Below, one piece after another: positions 43,737-56,688 of a stretch of 60,000 nt of DNA. The stretch is from NCBI RefSeq assembly GCF_964355755.1, contig NC_092672.1, forward strand, positions 38,314,501 through 38,374,500. The letters are read 5' to 3'. Each line of letters begins with the position of its first letter. Position 1 is the stretch's first letter. The stretch is from Antedon mediterranea. Lineage: Eukaryota > Echinodermata > Crinoidea > Comatulida > Antedonidae. Position numbers and translations under genes: made by a program. The notes under the pieces are model-generated. The model was not told where the DNA came from, made no database searches, and saw nothing but the letters and a program-made list of their open reading frames with translations.

Positions 43737-46530
43737 GCATCACTAAACAATTATGATGACGTGGTTTCTCAATTTCATTATTTTTAATAATGTATGCATT
43801 ACTTGATGGGTTAGTACATTTATTTATTTATTGGTTTTGATTGATTAATTAATTTATTGATTGGTTGATTGATTAATTAATTTATTGATTGGTTGATTGA
43901 TTAATTAATTTATTGATTGATTGATTGATTAATTAATTAATTTATTTATTTATTTATTGATTGGTTGATTGAAAAACATAATTCTTAACAAATTTTAAAA
44001 AGTAAAAAGTCTGATTTTATTAATGGGACAACGTAATGTTTTCAGGATTTTTTAATGAATTCTTAATTATTTATTTATTTTTAATTTTTTTTTGAATTTT
44101 TTTATTTTTTTTTTTACGTATCTATTATTTTATTTGATTTATGGATTTATACCTATTTATTGATATTAATTGATCAATCAGACATTGTTTTAATATGACA
44201 GACTGAATGTTTTATTCTTAAAAGGCCTGAATCCAAACTATGCTGCCTGTGGTGAAGGCATAGCGTAATACAACAAGGATGTGTCCACATATAATAATGC
44301 AAGTTTAAAAAAAACCCGACACCACAGTTCCGTTCATACGGAAACTCGGTATCCGTCTACGCTATCTGAAAACAATCAAGGGAATAAAAAAATTGATACG
44401 GTAAGTTTGTTCATGAATGTATTGTTTACAGTAACTTATACAATTGCGTGAAGGAAGTATACAAAAAAAAGATAATAATTTAACATATTGAGTTGTGTGA
44501 AAACGTTTTTGACACGAACAAAATAACACTTTGAAATTCAGTATAAAAATATCAAATTGTATTCAAGTAAAACTAACGCTTGAGTTTTTTATATGATTAA
44601 TGCATAAGTAGTTATGTTTGTTTAAAATCGTTTTTAAACTTGAGAAGTATAACACATTACCAAGTGTTAGGTTACTAGAAGAAACATAATGAATAGATAA
44701 TTTATTTTCAGCAAAAAAGTAACACCTTGTAATTCTCTTTTAGAAAAAGAATTATTCATGAAAATTGTGTATAAAATCCTTCAGGTAATATCCAGTCCTG
44801 GATGTAAGCAACAACAGTTCGGAGTTTTACGATATGTAACATTGAATTGTCTAGATCACAATTTAACATTACGAAATGTAGACGCGCGGGTTAAAAATGC
44901 GTAACCCCTTGCATCAATATTCGAACGCGCGGAGTAACGCACTGCGCGCTTGAACAATAAATAATAGGCGATGATGCCTCGTGTTTACCACAAATATTAG
45001 ATAATCTAAAATATAATTAATTCGTATTGAGCAGCGCGTGCTCTTTTAATTATTCACTTAAATAGTATCGACATTTTATTTGTCACATTAAATCGATGAC
45101 ATTTAAATAGTCGATGATTTTAACATTAATTGATTTAAGAATCTGGGCAAACTGGCGTCATTTCCAACATAAAGTATTTGTAGTCAAGAATAAAGAGACA
45201 GCGACAATAGTTTGTACAAATGGACGAACGTGAACTATTAATGAGGAGCGCTAATCGTTTAATTTTGCCAACACAATACGTACTCTGTGGAATTCGCATA
45301 ACATTTATATTGTAAATAATTATGCTTTTATTTATAAATCTGTAATTGAGATAATAGATTCACCGCGTACTTACGGCGGCCTACCACGATTTCCGTAAAA
45401 TACCTTGATATTCCCATAGTATTTTTATCTTGGTTAATCCAGTGTTAGCACCTGAATCTCACCACAAATTAATCTCCACTTTGTACTTTACTTCCCCCTC
45501 CATCCGATTCCAGGAATCTGAAATACAAATGGCGTACGTGTGGGGAGAATGAATAGTTAGGAATTCTCACGTTTTGCTGCTAAATTTTCTCATATTCTCA
45601 GAATTTTGACAAGAAATTGGTTTGAATTGAGATATATGAGACGCGCATTTGGATGATAATAGTTCAGACCTCGCGCGTGAATAGATTTCAAAGTGATTAT
45701 GAACCATTAAAAGCTATAAACTGATGTAATTATCTCACCTTTTACAGCAATTAGCCGCTCAATTGAACCAACTTGGCGTATGTCTATTATAAATTATTCC
45801 TGTTGTGTATCTAAATTATTTGTTTTTCTCAACCGCTGCTGTTTTTAGATGCGGCATCATCGTTTAATCTTGGTTACCATTTGGACTCAACGCGTAGGCA
45901 AAGAGTTCTGGTGATTTGTTAATTACTTTTACTGCGCTTACGCACATCCTGCGCGTTGCATCCTGGTTGGGAACGTACTTTAAGGTTAATATTTATTTTC
46001 TCAATTCGTACAAGTATAAATAACATAGATGAGACAAAAATAAAAGATATAGGCCTCGTTGTTCAACTCCCAGATTCAGAACCACCTTCAACACAATGGT
46101 GTGCTTCCATTTGAACATACTACACGCAACCAAAACGACAACAAATACAATCAAATTATACTTCCAATCGATTTATATTTAACAATAATCAACAACAAAA
46201 TAATGCACACACGCACACATGAAACTGATTATATACTTCAGCACTTCTCTAACGTCAATACTGATGAAGATCATACGAATCGAACAATTGTTGCGCTCGC
46301 GTGGATGTTGTGTTCATGTCTCATCGAGTAATTTGTCATATGCGTCATCAAAATGATTTAGTGCGTACGAATCGAAGTGTATGATGTTACCGATTGTTGT
46401 GCGCCGCCCGCGTGCATACTATGTCTATATCGTGTATTTTTTCCAACAAACGTCATCAAAATGATGCAGTGCTTACGAGTCAAAGTATATCATGTTGTGC
46501 GCGCGCGTGTTGTCTGAAGTTTCTATGTTA
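43737..46530. other. Intergenic region, CpG-rich in its second part
   Basis: A simple repeat at 43800-43972, then unique sequence. From about 44880 words such as gacgcgcggg and gcactgcgcgc become frequent. A strong donor-like site (acg|gtaagt at 44401) could mark an unrecognised first exon. No protein-coding gene recognised. Confidence 0.6.
43800..43972. repeat. Tetranucleotide-based simple repeat (ttga/ttaa)
   Basis: Runs of tgattggttgattgattaat and taatttattgattg are repeated as a compound tetranucleotide array just past the candidate MYO18 poly(A) signal. Confidence 0.9.
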
Positions 46531-46781
46531 GTGTTTGCGTGTTAATATCATTTCTATGATGGGCAGGGCCTAAACACGTTATTAATGTGGTCGTGTTTGC
46601 GTGTTAATATCATTTCTATGATGGGCAGAGCCTAAACACGTTATTAATGTGGTCGTGTTTGCGTGTTAATATCATTTCTATGATGGGCAGGGCCTAAACA
46701 CGTTATTAATGTGGTCGTGTTTCCGTGTTAATATCATTTCTATGATGGGCAGGGCCTAAACACGTTATTAATGTGGTCGTG
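46531..46781. repeat. 62-bp satellite, left block (about 4 units)
   Basis: The unit starts gtgtttgcgtgttaatatca and contains tttctatgatgggcagggcc. Starts at 46531, 46593, 46655 and 46717 show an exact 62-bp period; the block is cut by the LINE after 46781. Each unit holds a short inverted pair, AAACACG...CGTGTTT, around a 13-base loop. Confidence 0.93.
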
Positions 46782-48187
46782 ATTCAAGATTCAAGATTCA
46801 AGAAATTTTATTTGTCCATAAAATGGAAATTCACTTTGCTTGGTAGATTAAAACAACAGTATTGCAACAATTTAAAAACGTGCAGTATTATAACAGATTA
46901 AAAATACAAGATAAAAAGTTAAAAATACTGTTAAAAATGTAAAACTATTAAAAATTGCATTAACGTCTTACATTAGAATTAAAAATATGAATGCTATTTA
47001 CAACGAAGGATTTTCTAGTTCTACAATGATTTGCTCTTGGAGGTCGTAGCCTAATGCCTGATCTATTTAAGTTATAACAGTAATGTAACGGATGAGTGGG
47101 GTCTTTCATAATATTGTTAACTTTTTTTAGAATACTCTTTTCATAGATAAATGAACAAGGCGTTAGATCAGCTTTAATAATACGTTGTGCAATTTTACGT
47201 GGTCTCTCAATATTTTTCTTATCATTTTCAGTAAAGTTACCATAAAAACATCCAATGCTAAAAGATAAAATACTTTGAATAATACTTTGATAAAATAGAA
47301 TTAAAATAGTGTTATCAACTCTAATTTGCTTGAGTTTTCTGAGAAAGTAGAGCCTTTGAGATGCCTTCTTGGAAATCATGAGAGAGTTTGACTCCCATTT
47401 TAATTTGTTGTCAATTATAGTACCTAAGTATTTGTATTGAGTTACTCTTTCAACCTCGGTTTCTTTAATAGTTATTACATTATGTTCAACTGCGGTTTTA
47501 CGAAAATCTATTATCATCTCTTTGGTTTTAGTAATATTAAGTATTAAGTTCATATCTTCACACCAATTAACAAATCTTCCAACTTCATTAACAAATTCAT
47601 TTACATTATGCTTACTATCGCAAAGAAAACCACTAATTACAGTATCGTCAGCGTATTTTACAATATTGCAATCTTTACTTAAAATATTAAAACTACTAGA
47701 ATAAAAAGAGAACAAAATTGGAGAGATAACACATCCTTGAGGAGCTCCAACACTGGTAGATTCTTTGTTGGATAGGATACCATTGCACTTAACCATCTGC
47801 GGTCTATTAATCAAAAAACTATATATAACTTTGGCGAGCTGAGGTGAGACATTAAAACTTAATAATCTATCAATTAAAACATGTGGTAAAATAGTATTAA
47901 AAGCACTGGAGAAATCGAAAAATATAGACCGTACATAATTTCTTTTTGAATCAAGGTGATGATATGCATCATGGAGATAAGAATTAACAGCATCGTCAAC
48001 CCCTCTATTTTTCTTGTATGCAAATTGATTCTTATCTGCATTACCAATATTTTCCTTAAGTCTAGAAACAATCAACCTTTCTAAGCATTTCATTAAATTT
48101 GAAGTAATTGCAATTGGTCTAAAATCTTTTGGTACACTAGGTTTATTAACTTTAGGCAATGGATTTATATAATGTTTGCGTTTGTTT
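46782..48187 (-). mobile_element. 5'-truncated non-LTR retrotransposon (CR1/L2-like LINE) inside a 62-bp satellite
   Basis: The minus-strand element comprises an open reverse-transcriptase frame, a 3' UTR of about 180 bp (46782-46959) and a 3' tail of the 7-mer TTGAATC repeated about three times (46782-46802 on the plus strand as gattcaa units). Short-repeat tails instead of poly(A) are typical of the CR1/L2 group. Its 5' end near 48187 falls directly in satellite sequence, so the endonuclease and the start of RT are missing. The left satellite stops at cgtg (46781) and the right resumes at gtgtttgcg (48188), with a small filler and no clear target duplication. Confidence 0.85.
46960..48159 (-). 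CDS. Reverse transcriptase fragment of the LINE (5'-truncated, frame open)
   Basis: 399 residues are open from a TTG at 48159, and the frame stays open upstream to the satellite edge, so the true start is lost. RT motifs are in order: DFRPIAIT (residues 12-19), FDFSSAF with the first catalytic Asp (81-87), PQGCVISP (140-147), YADD (169-172), KTKEMIIDFR, and YKYLGTIID. A conserved C-terminal region follows, ending NSNVRR. These are the marks of CR1/L2/jockey-group LINE proteins. No endonuclease remains, so it is a dead copy, but the lack of stops suggests a recent insertion. Confidence 0.88.
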   Translation of the reverse strand: MPKVNKPSVPKDFRPIAITSNLMKCLERLIVSRLKENIGNADKNQFAYKKNRGVDDAVNSYLHDAYHHLDSKRNYVRSIFFDFSSAFNTILPHVLIDRLLSFNVSPQLAKVIYSFLINRPQMVKCNGILSNKESTSVGAPQGCVISPILFSFYSSSFNILSKDCNIVKYADDTVISGFLCDSKHNVNEFVNEVGRFVNWCEDMNLILNITKTKEMIIDFRKTAVEHNVITIKETEVERVTQYKYLGTIIDNKLKWESNSLMISKKASQRLYFLRKLKQIRVDNTILILFYQSIIQSILSFSIGCFYGNFTENDKKNIERPRKIAQRIIKADLTPCSFIYEKSILKKVNNIMKDPTHPLHYCYNLNRSGIRLRPPRANHCRTRKSFVVNSIHIFNSNVRR

Positions 48188-48690
48188 GTGTTTGCGTGTT
48201 AATACCATTTCTATGATGGGCAGGGCCTAAACACGTTAATGTGGTCGTGTTTCCGTGTTAATATCATTTCTATGATGGGCAGGGCCTAAACACGTTATTA
48301 ATGTGGTCGTGTTTCCGTGTTAATATCATTTCTATGATGGGCAGGGCCTAAACACGTTAATGTGGTCGTGTTTCCGTGTTAATATCATTTCTATGATGGG
48401 CAGGGCCTAAACACGTTATTAATGTGGTCGTGTTTGCGTGTTAATATCATTTCTATGATGGGCAGGGCCTAAACACGTTATTAATGTGGTCGTGTTTCCG
48501 TGTTAATATCATTTCTATGATGGGCAGGGCCTAAACACGTTATTAATGTAGTCGTGTTTCCGTGTTAATATCATTTCTATGATGGGCAGGGCCTAAACAC
48601 GTTATTAATGTGGTCGTGTTTCCGTGTTAATATCATTTCTATGATGGGCAGGGCCTAAACACGTTATTAATGTGGTCGTGTTTCCGTACA
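48188..48690. repeat. 62-bp satellite, right block (about 8 units)
   Basis: Continuation of the same array after the LINE. Most units carry gtttccg where the left block has mainly gtttgcg. Two units are 59 bp, lacking three bases in the cacgttattaatgtgg segment. The array ends in unrelated sequence after gtgtttccgta. Confidence 0.93.
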
Positions 48691-50980
48691 ACGTATTTAA
48701 CACATTGTAATTTCCTTCATGATCAAACCAGAGAATAAATGGCACATTCGCGTTACTATTGTAGGCCTACAGGAATACAGCAATTAATCACCTCAATGGT
48801 GAACTATTCTTATGTACATTTTTTTGCTACCGCCTAATCAAATCAGTTTCGAGAAGGAAAAAACAGCCTCCACTATATCGTTATTATTATATCTGTTAAA
48901 AGCATAACAACGAGGCACTACTAAAAATACTTCGTTTTCGTTTCGTCACACACAGGATTGGACGGAAGTCACACGAGTAAACAGCGCTCTCACTTAAATC
49001 ATCTACGAGGATGAGCTTGTAATGAATGCTGCGTCGTCGAATCATTTGAGCAGAAGTTCTGGATAACCAAGTTGGATAGACTGGTGTGTCACGGTGATAT
49101 CTAATTTGTGCAATACCAGTGGTTTTATGGTTTTATTAAGGGAATTATAAATGGGATTTAATGTTGGATTTACTTACTGATTTCAACGCACAGGAATTTG
49201 TGTGACGTTTCATTGAAGTTTGTTTCGACGTTCTATTGTTCTTCAAATTTGAATTCCTGCTGTGAAACTGGTAAGCATGTAGGCCTAAACAGTACAGTAC
49301 TTTAAATTTGTGGTTGATACAGTAACGTTTCTTGTCAATACCCTGTTCAGTGGCGAGGGTATGGTGTTGGTACCGGTTGGGCGAGTGGTGGGACGGCTAA
49401 ACTTGACATAAAGAATTGTACCTGTTACGTTTAGGCGTATATATAAAAAAATTTTTTTTAATATTTTACAAATTTGTGCAGACTTGTTTTTATTATGGTG
49501 TTGGTTTCATAGGAAATAAATAACTTAGTTCAATATAATTATGATTTTATATCGAAGTAATTTCTTGAGTCTTGCATTTGGTTCCCAGACGTTCGTCTGA
49601 TATAGAAATAACTATTCTGTAATTTTTCGTATAGTTCATTTACTATCCACTGGTTTATTGACTGAGAACCCTACCACCTTTGTAATTAATAACTACGTTG
49701 GTAGCATTATCATTTCTGATCTGATGATAGGCCTAATTATTTATATGTTCAATTAATTAAAGAAGCTATACGGATATGAAATAGAATTAGACGAGCTTGC
49801 TGGTTATGTAAACATTACACACTTAATTCCCGCTTGCATCTAAGTCTGGTATGGTAATCAGGTATTGCAATAAAGAAACAGAAAGTATGTGTTGTTTGGC
49901 ACAATAAAAGTATGGTTTCAGATGTTACGTTTAATACTTCCTTGAAATATGAATACAAAACAATTCGTACTTTTATTTGTTGGCCAACATAAGAAAATAA
50001 ATAATAAATGAATGACCCTGCACTTAAGTCGGTTCAGCACTTTTTTTAAGTCCAGGGTCATGACCTTTTGGATTATTTGTAACAACTATGTTTATATATC
50101 TGTTAATAATGAGCAAATCCATGCGGATAGAAATGCTTCATTCGATCATTCTGCTTCCGCGTAACATATCGTGTTCCGAGACTTCCTTGAATTTGTTGGA
50201 TGGAGGAGACGACGTCCACATTTTAGACTTAATTTATTAAGAACTTATGAAAGGTAAGAAACTTAACCCATATCTGGCAGGCATTCTACTTATACCTAAA
50301 GGATTATGTGACTTAATTGTTTAATACGCTTTGCAATTATTGAAAGTAGCAGTAATTGAACTTTCGCTCCGAAATTAGTATCATCACTGTGCTGCTGCTG
50401 CTCAGTCTGAGACAATTGTTGTCTCAGTGCTCAGTGTAGAACAACTCAGTGTGGATATGTTTGTTCAGCTTACCGTTCAAATGCAAACTCTTATTTTTGA
50501 TCTAGTATTTCTGATTCTAAAATATTAAATCATGTTTCTGGAAATAGTAAAACACAAAACGCGTTAACTTGTTGAGTGTTGTATTTTTGTCGGCAAAAGT
50601 TGAACAAAAATCTAATTGTTATAATCGCGCGTACTACTGTCATCTTTCTCAACTGGTATAGACCTACTACGTGTATTTATTTTTAGCATATCGAATTAGT
50701 GTAGTTGGGTCTTCCGTAAACTGCCAATTACAACATTAATTTAAAAGGGAAACCATTTAAATGCTAACTCATGGTTGTCTTGTTTCCCTAGACATATTTT
50801 CAGTTATAGGGGTAAGATCAACATGGCGTACGTGCAAATAAAAACCGTCCGTATATTAGTGGTATTATATTAATAAATATCACGTATACATTGTGCTGTT
50901 GCCTTAAGTTCACCCTACATAAACTGACATAAAGCCTGATATTTGCGTGATTAATGACAGTTTGGTTACCGTTCTTCCTA

Positions 50981-51145
50981 AAGCTTGGTTCCCACTAGGA
51001 CGCTACTCAAGGACGTTAGCGCAACGTAAGTGATTTGACCACACACAAGCGATGGGGATTATTCGAACAGTAGCTTCTCATTGGTCAAATGGCATGCGTT
51101 GCGCGTACGTCCTTGCGTTGCGTCGCTAGGCGGCGACCACGCTTA
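50981..51145. mobile_element. MITE-B copy
   Basis: Starts aagcttggttcccactagga and ends cgctaggcggcgaccacgct. The inner arms carry aaggacgttagcgcaacg and acgtccttgcgttgcgtcg. Followed by a separate hairpin at 51148-51212. Confidence 0.9.
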
Positions 51146-51147
51146 AC

Positions 51148-51212
51148 GACGCACGCCTACGTGTACTGGCGTACCACCTGGACGCAGTACAGTGACGTAG
51201 GCACAACGCAAG
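51148..51212. repeat. Short inverted repeat next to MITE-B
   Basis: gcctacgtgtactg and cagtacagtgacgtaggc are largely complementary across about 20 bases, giving an imperfect hairpin. It may be the remains of another palindromic element. Confidence 0.55.
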
Positions 51213-53448
51213 TAAAAGTTTAAACTGATCCATTCTATGATTTTGTATATTTTACTAGCAGTCTACTTTGTTATATATTTTATTTGTGCTCATTTCTGTA
51301 AATATTTATGTGATAAAAGAATAATAATTTTATGTTACTCTATTTTCGGTCATGTACAGACAGCGAATGCATCAACACGATTACAGTAATAAAATGTAAT
51401 AAATCAGTCCAGACGGTAATCTTGATTCAGGATATCAAAAGTGACTGATACTCCTGTTCACACTGGAGTAGTTTGTGATGTCTGTGTTGAGCGCACTGCT
51501 CTTGGCGCGTCTATAATCGAGTGTGAACCATCCACAGTGATTTATTCGTCCTGTGCTTTAGTATTGTCTTTACAACTAATAATATATACTGACGTTCATT
51601 TCCAATCCCTTCGTGTAGTATTGTGTCTGATGCGTTTGGCATTTGCTATAAATAATTGTTACATCTCATAAATCATATTAAACCTCATTATGACAACAGT
51701 AAGGAAATGGAAAAACAAGAGCCTCTGGGCTTTAGTATCATTGAGAGAGAGAACATACATCTTTGCCTAGATAAGAGGTAGGCCTAGAAGAAGTAAAGAC
51801 TCTCACTCATTACCACTGGTGTCATTCCAAAAAGGCTCTTGGCTTTAGTAGTGAGATCTTTCTCTACTACATTAAGAAATGTAAAACAACGAGTATATAG
51901 ATAACTTATTCTCCTGTTGTCCCTCTATACAGAAAATAGTAAAGAAATCTGCCAAGCAGGATTGTTTTTAAATTTGTTTGTTAAGGGTAAATTAGTTTAG
52001 TTCGGTGACCAATTCATTTAGAGGTATAAAATATTGTTGCCATTTTCCATGAAAATTATAACTGACTAATGATATGCGAAGAATTAAGCCAATGGCGAGT
52101 TGGGCTCTATCGTGAATTCACTTAAATTGAAATGCAATCGGGGTGATATTATTAATTATGCATTGTTCAGTTGATTAATGGTAATTTTAATTACGAATAC
52201 ATCGCTAATAGGGATATATATATATATTACTGTCCGGCCACATCATGACGTCACTAAGTATACTCCTGTGCAATGAGACGTTGGTCATGGTCACTACAAA
52301 AGTTTATTTTATTTTCAATATAGAGGGCGCATTTGAAAAGATGTGTAGTTAACAACATCGAGATGAAATTATTAAATTCAAAGGGAGCTGAATGCGTATT
52401 TGGAGCGATAAGTAGCACTGTAAATGTCATGATATTTTGTTGAGTACCTAAGTGTAGTGATTATGTTAAATGACGTAAATCTGTTCAATAAGTCATCTTC
52501 GTTTCTTATTGGTTTCTCCTCCCGGTGTATTTTATAATGCTACTGCACACATAAACAGCTTAGGCATATTATATTCTTGTCTTTTATTTTTAAATATGTT
52601 ATTTTTACATAGATGGAACTTTGAACAATATTTTACATAAATTTATCACTATAAGTTTTAGTTTGGTTCTTTTTCATATAACTCTTGATATAATGGTTGT
52701 TGATTTCCAATTACGTTGATAATAATCGCATAACCGATAAATAATATCCCATTTGAGAATTGGCGCTGTTTTATATTAAACTGCATCATCGGCTGCTGTC
52801 GTTACGCTGATCATATGACATGAATATCCATTTATTAATGCACGATCGTCTGATTAAAAGTTTAATGCCGCGTTTAATTACGCGCACTGTTAATTACGCG
52901 CACAGTTACTTTGATAGTAGTTCGTTACTGATTAATTTATCGTATCATTTAATATTAGGATTGATTGAGTAATCAACGTACGGGTATTAATCACAATTAA
53001 GTATTCTATAAGTTTAAATATATTATTGATGGAAAACCTGTCTAATTTAAACCCATTAAAACTTAAGAGATTGACCTACTTAAGCAGGTCAATGTCGTAA
53101 AGTATCTTCTTAACGCTTGTGTGTTTTTAGTTAAACAATAAACTCTCCTGAACATTTTTGTTGCTTACGTTCTATACTTTTTCCACCAAGATATACAGTA
53201 CTGAACTGCCTATTTGAATTGTCCATTATCAAGTGTTCCGCGAGTAGTACACGCATGTTACACGCGATGCGTATGCAAGAATACCATTTAGTCGTCATAA
53301 AGACAGACCACGATATAGAATTTCAGTTTCGGGGTTCCCAACAAAGTATCCCCTCATATGGATTTCCTTTGAATAGCAATTAGTGTTACAACATACAATA
53401 TTGTTCCTGTTTTCTTTCACATGAAAGTGTCCGTTTATTTTTGTATAG

Positions 53449-53462
53449 GGGGGGGGGGGGGG
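53449..53462. repeat. Poly-G tract
   Basis: A run of about 14 G in otherwise AT-rich DNA, flanked by tataggg and ggaggtgg. It could form a quadruplex or be a sequencing-length artefact. Confidence 0.9.
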
Positions 53463-56400
53463 AGGTGGTGTCTACGTCCCAAAGGAGAGGTTCTACTGTA
53501 ATAGGCTTAATGTGTTTTTATTTTATATACCCACTGCTGACGCTAGAGCTTTAGATTTAGGTTGTAATGGTATCTGACTATGGTAATTATAGTCAAGCTT
53601 TCCATTGGTGGTAATCTCATTATATTATATTGCAATTATTATGTCGTAACTTTATACACAGTGGGCCTCCTTCCTATCACTTATTAGTCACTTTTTAATA
53701 ATGTTGTTTTACCTTTTACCGACGTCCTATATTGCAGGTGAATTTAGCGTTAATAACTAAGCGTATCACAAAATCAAAAACGTTTACGACTTCGATTCGC
53801 TGCCATCGTTATATCCACACTAAGCTCTCACAACTAAATCATAATAATATGCTATTATTTAATGTCAATTTTTCATTAACAATGCTGTTAGTAAGATTGC
53901 ATGAAGATTTTGCCGCAGAGTTCGGTAATCTTCAAAAAGATTAGCTTTTAACTTAGCGTGATGTCATCAGGTCGTCATTTAATCAGGATTGATTTAATTA
54001 TTATATTGAGAATTAGATCAACAAGATCCTTAAATCATTTATTATTCAAGCAAACATCATGTAAATGTCTTTCGATTTATAAGCTGTTGCTTTAGCTTTA
54101 AATTGCATATACAACGGCACGATGTCTTCTTCCTCCAATTAAACTCTTTTCACATACAATTCCGGTAGTATTTTTGCCGGTCCAGGCCGCGATATTTCTT
54201 TTCATACATAAGTTGGAGACCACTCATGAAACGTCACAAAAAAACAATATTCATTAGTCATACCCATAAGGTGTGACGTAAGAATTGATCTAACAACAAT
54301 TCACTTAAAAAATCGCGTCCAGGCCTATTCACCCATAAGTTGAAGGCGTGTTGTCTGTGTGAAAGGGTCCTCTATATCTTTATTATAAACTTATCGTACC
54401 TATTACAATAGTCTGGGTTCCAGACGGAGTTTTGTCTTAATATTAGTAAAAAGATAAATATTTTGGCACATGTGGCGTTTCATACGTATACTACTTGAAA
54501 ATCGCGGTCGAAATAAAAACAAATAAATTTTAAAAAAAGATAATACAGACTTGGGGCAAGTCTACTATTACAAATATACTTAATAGTGAGGAAATATGAG
54601 CGAAAATAAAGTCCCCTGTGTCTTTAGTATTTAGTTTAGGCCTACCTATCGTTTCTTTTACATACAGGAAGTTTGAGAGAAAATAAGGTCGCCAAACTAA
54701 ATACGAACTCGGAATCGTGACCTTGCTGCTGTATCTCATCGAGTCTGTTAACAAGTTGAAACCGCCTTATTACTGTGAGTTTATTGACTGAGTGTTTGAG
54801 ACTGATAAAAAAAAACATGAAACTGAAAATCTCTTGACCTTAATCTCAAGAAACAGACTTAATTTGCAAGATAAAATATTATTAAATCATGATGATGTAG
54901 AAAAAAAAATGTTAATCTAGAACATTATGGGACAAAAAAGTGAAGTGTTCTATGTTACAATAATGTCACCGACTGTTCGTTCTGAATGTCAAAAACGCTT
55001 GACAGCCTTGCATATCCTGGCAACCTATATTTTGTCCCACTTGTGGATCATCAGAATATTTCCAGCAATCAAACTCACACGCCAGCGGCATCCTTAACAC
55101 CCCAATGTCATTATCGATCTTCACTCTTCTCTCTCCGGAATTCATGTAATGAAACTAGCCTGTACCTCCCACAAATAGAAATGAATTTCTATATTAATAT
55201 TGATGCCGTGTCAATTCGCTCCACAATGCATGTTCACTGAATTTCTTACGGTTATTTTAAATATCACGGCCGTTCAATTCTTGTTAAAATTGTCAAATTT
55301 ATAGTTTTAATTAATTTAATTAATTTGTATGAATCTAATTTAAATACGCTAACTTCACCATAGATGTATTGTATGCCATAGGCACCAACTTTTAAATGGA
55401 ATCAATTTGTGTCGAGTTACATTGATGTCGTAGGTCTGGTCCAATCAATCATGTTTTGATGTAACACATTTATAGCGCATTTACGTATCAATGGACACGT
55501 ATGCGATAATAAGCACATTACTTCCAGTAACAAGATTCAAGTTTTGCACTGTTTTATCAGTCGTTGCTATTTTGGCGCGTGACGCACAACCGTGGAAACG
55601 CGTTGGCGCCACACGCGTCGTGTAAAATTACGCAGTACAATTCACGTCAGAGAAAAATCTGACCATTATTTTTATAATTGTAGCCTTCTTGGTCCATGTG
55701 TGTTACCGGCCCTTCGGCTTGGTTTTCGGCATAAAAAATGTGTATACTGCGTCACTCAGTGCTTACTGTAATTATAGAAAAGAGATTCCAGACACGTTAA
55801 GTGGCTCTAAGGGTACCAGCTTAATAGCGCGTTATATATGTCAACAGCAAAAATGACGTCACGTCATATTTAGTTTTCAATAGCAATGACCTATATAAAT
55901 GTTTAACGGCTAACAAGACGTATTTAATGTGATAAGTTATTCGCTGGTTATGCTGGGTATACCTGTGTTGTCGTCGTACAGTGCGGGTTTAAATACAACA
56001 ACTTGTTTTCGTCTTGAATTTGCCATTAAAGCTAATCTACTCAGACGAGAAGACAAAAAAACAAGCAGAATTGAAATTAAATAATTCGCATTACTACAGT
56101 AGCAAAACAAGTCCTAAGTATTATTATCTATTACGTGATTGCGGGTACACCCACATGCGCACTGCTTGCAAATCGTGCAAATTAGCTAATTTAAACTTAA
56201 TTAACAAAGAATATGAAAAACCAATATTGTTAATTATTGTAACTATATTATTCATCAAAACAAAACAAAACGTCATAGTAGACGTCACATTGTTGGAATT
56301 TTTTTTAAAGTTTTTTTTTTGCATTTATAACCTTTAGAAGAATTTGACCAATCACAAGCGTTGCGTCTATTGAGAATCAAATTTTAACATTAACCAATCT

Positions 56401-56688
56401 TTCTATTATTTGTTAGTTTGTTTCCTTATGTAGCAGAGCCTCGTTATGATGTGAGAATGCAAAGGGACGAAACCTCTGTCATCTCACTTGTCCTTCTCGC
56501 CGAATTTCGTCATGATATTAAAACATATAATTAATTTACCTTTTTTTGCTCCATATACCTATTAATTATGAGGTGCAATCGCCGCCAATTATACATTAAT
56601 TAAGACGAGTTATTGTTATTATCAATCATGTGTTTATCATTATATATACAACATTTAAATAATAATTAACTTTTAATTATCTTTTCAG

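Larger units (their letters stand above)
48691..56688. other. Intergenic region upstream of the GPCR
   Basis: Contains one MITE-B (50981), a hairpin (51148) and a poly-G tract (53449). No coding exon recognised. Donor-like sites at 49271 (ctg|gtaagc) and 50253 (aaag|gtaaga) could end noncoding first exons of the GPCR. Several short ORFs are not supported by any family. Confidence 0.6.

Noticed and set aside
46059-46331. 90-codon ORF in the CpG-rich intergenic DNA
   Set aside because: Low-complexity Asn/Thr/His composition, no family, and no start or splice context.
54986-55240. 84-codon ORF between the satellite and the GPCR
   Set aside because: No recognisable family and no splice context; likely chance.
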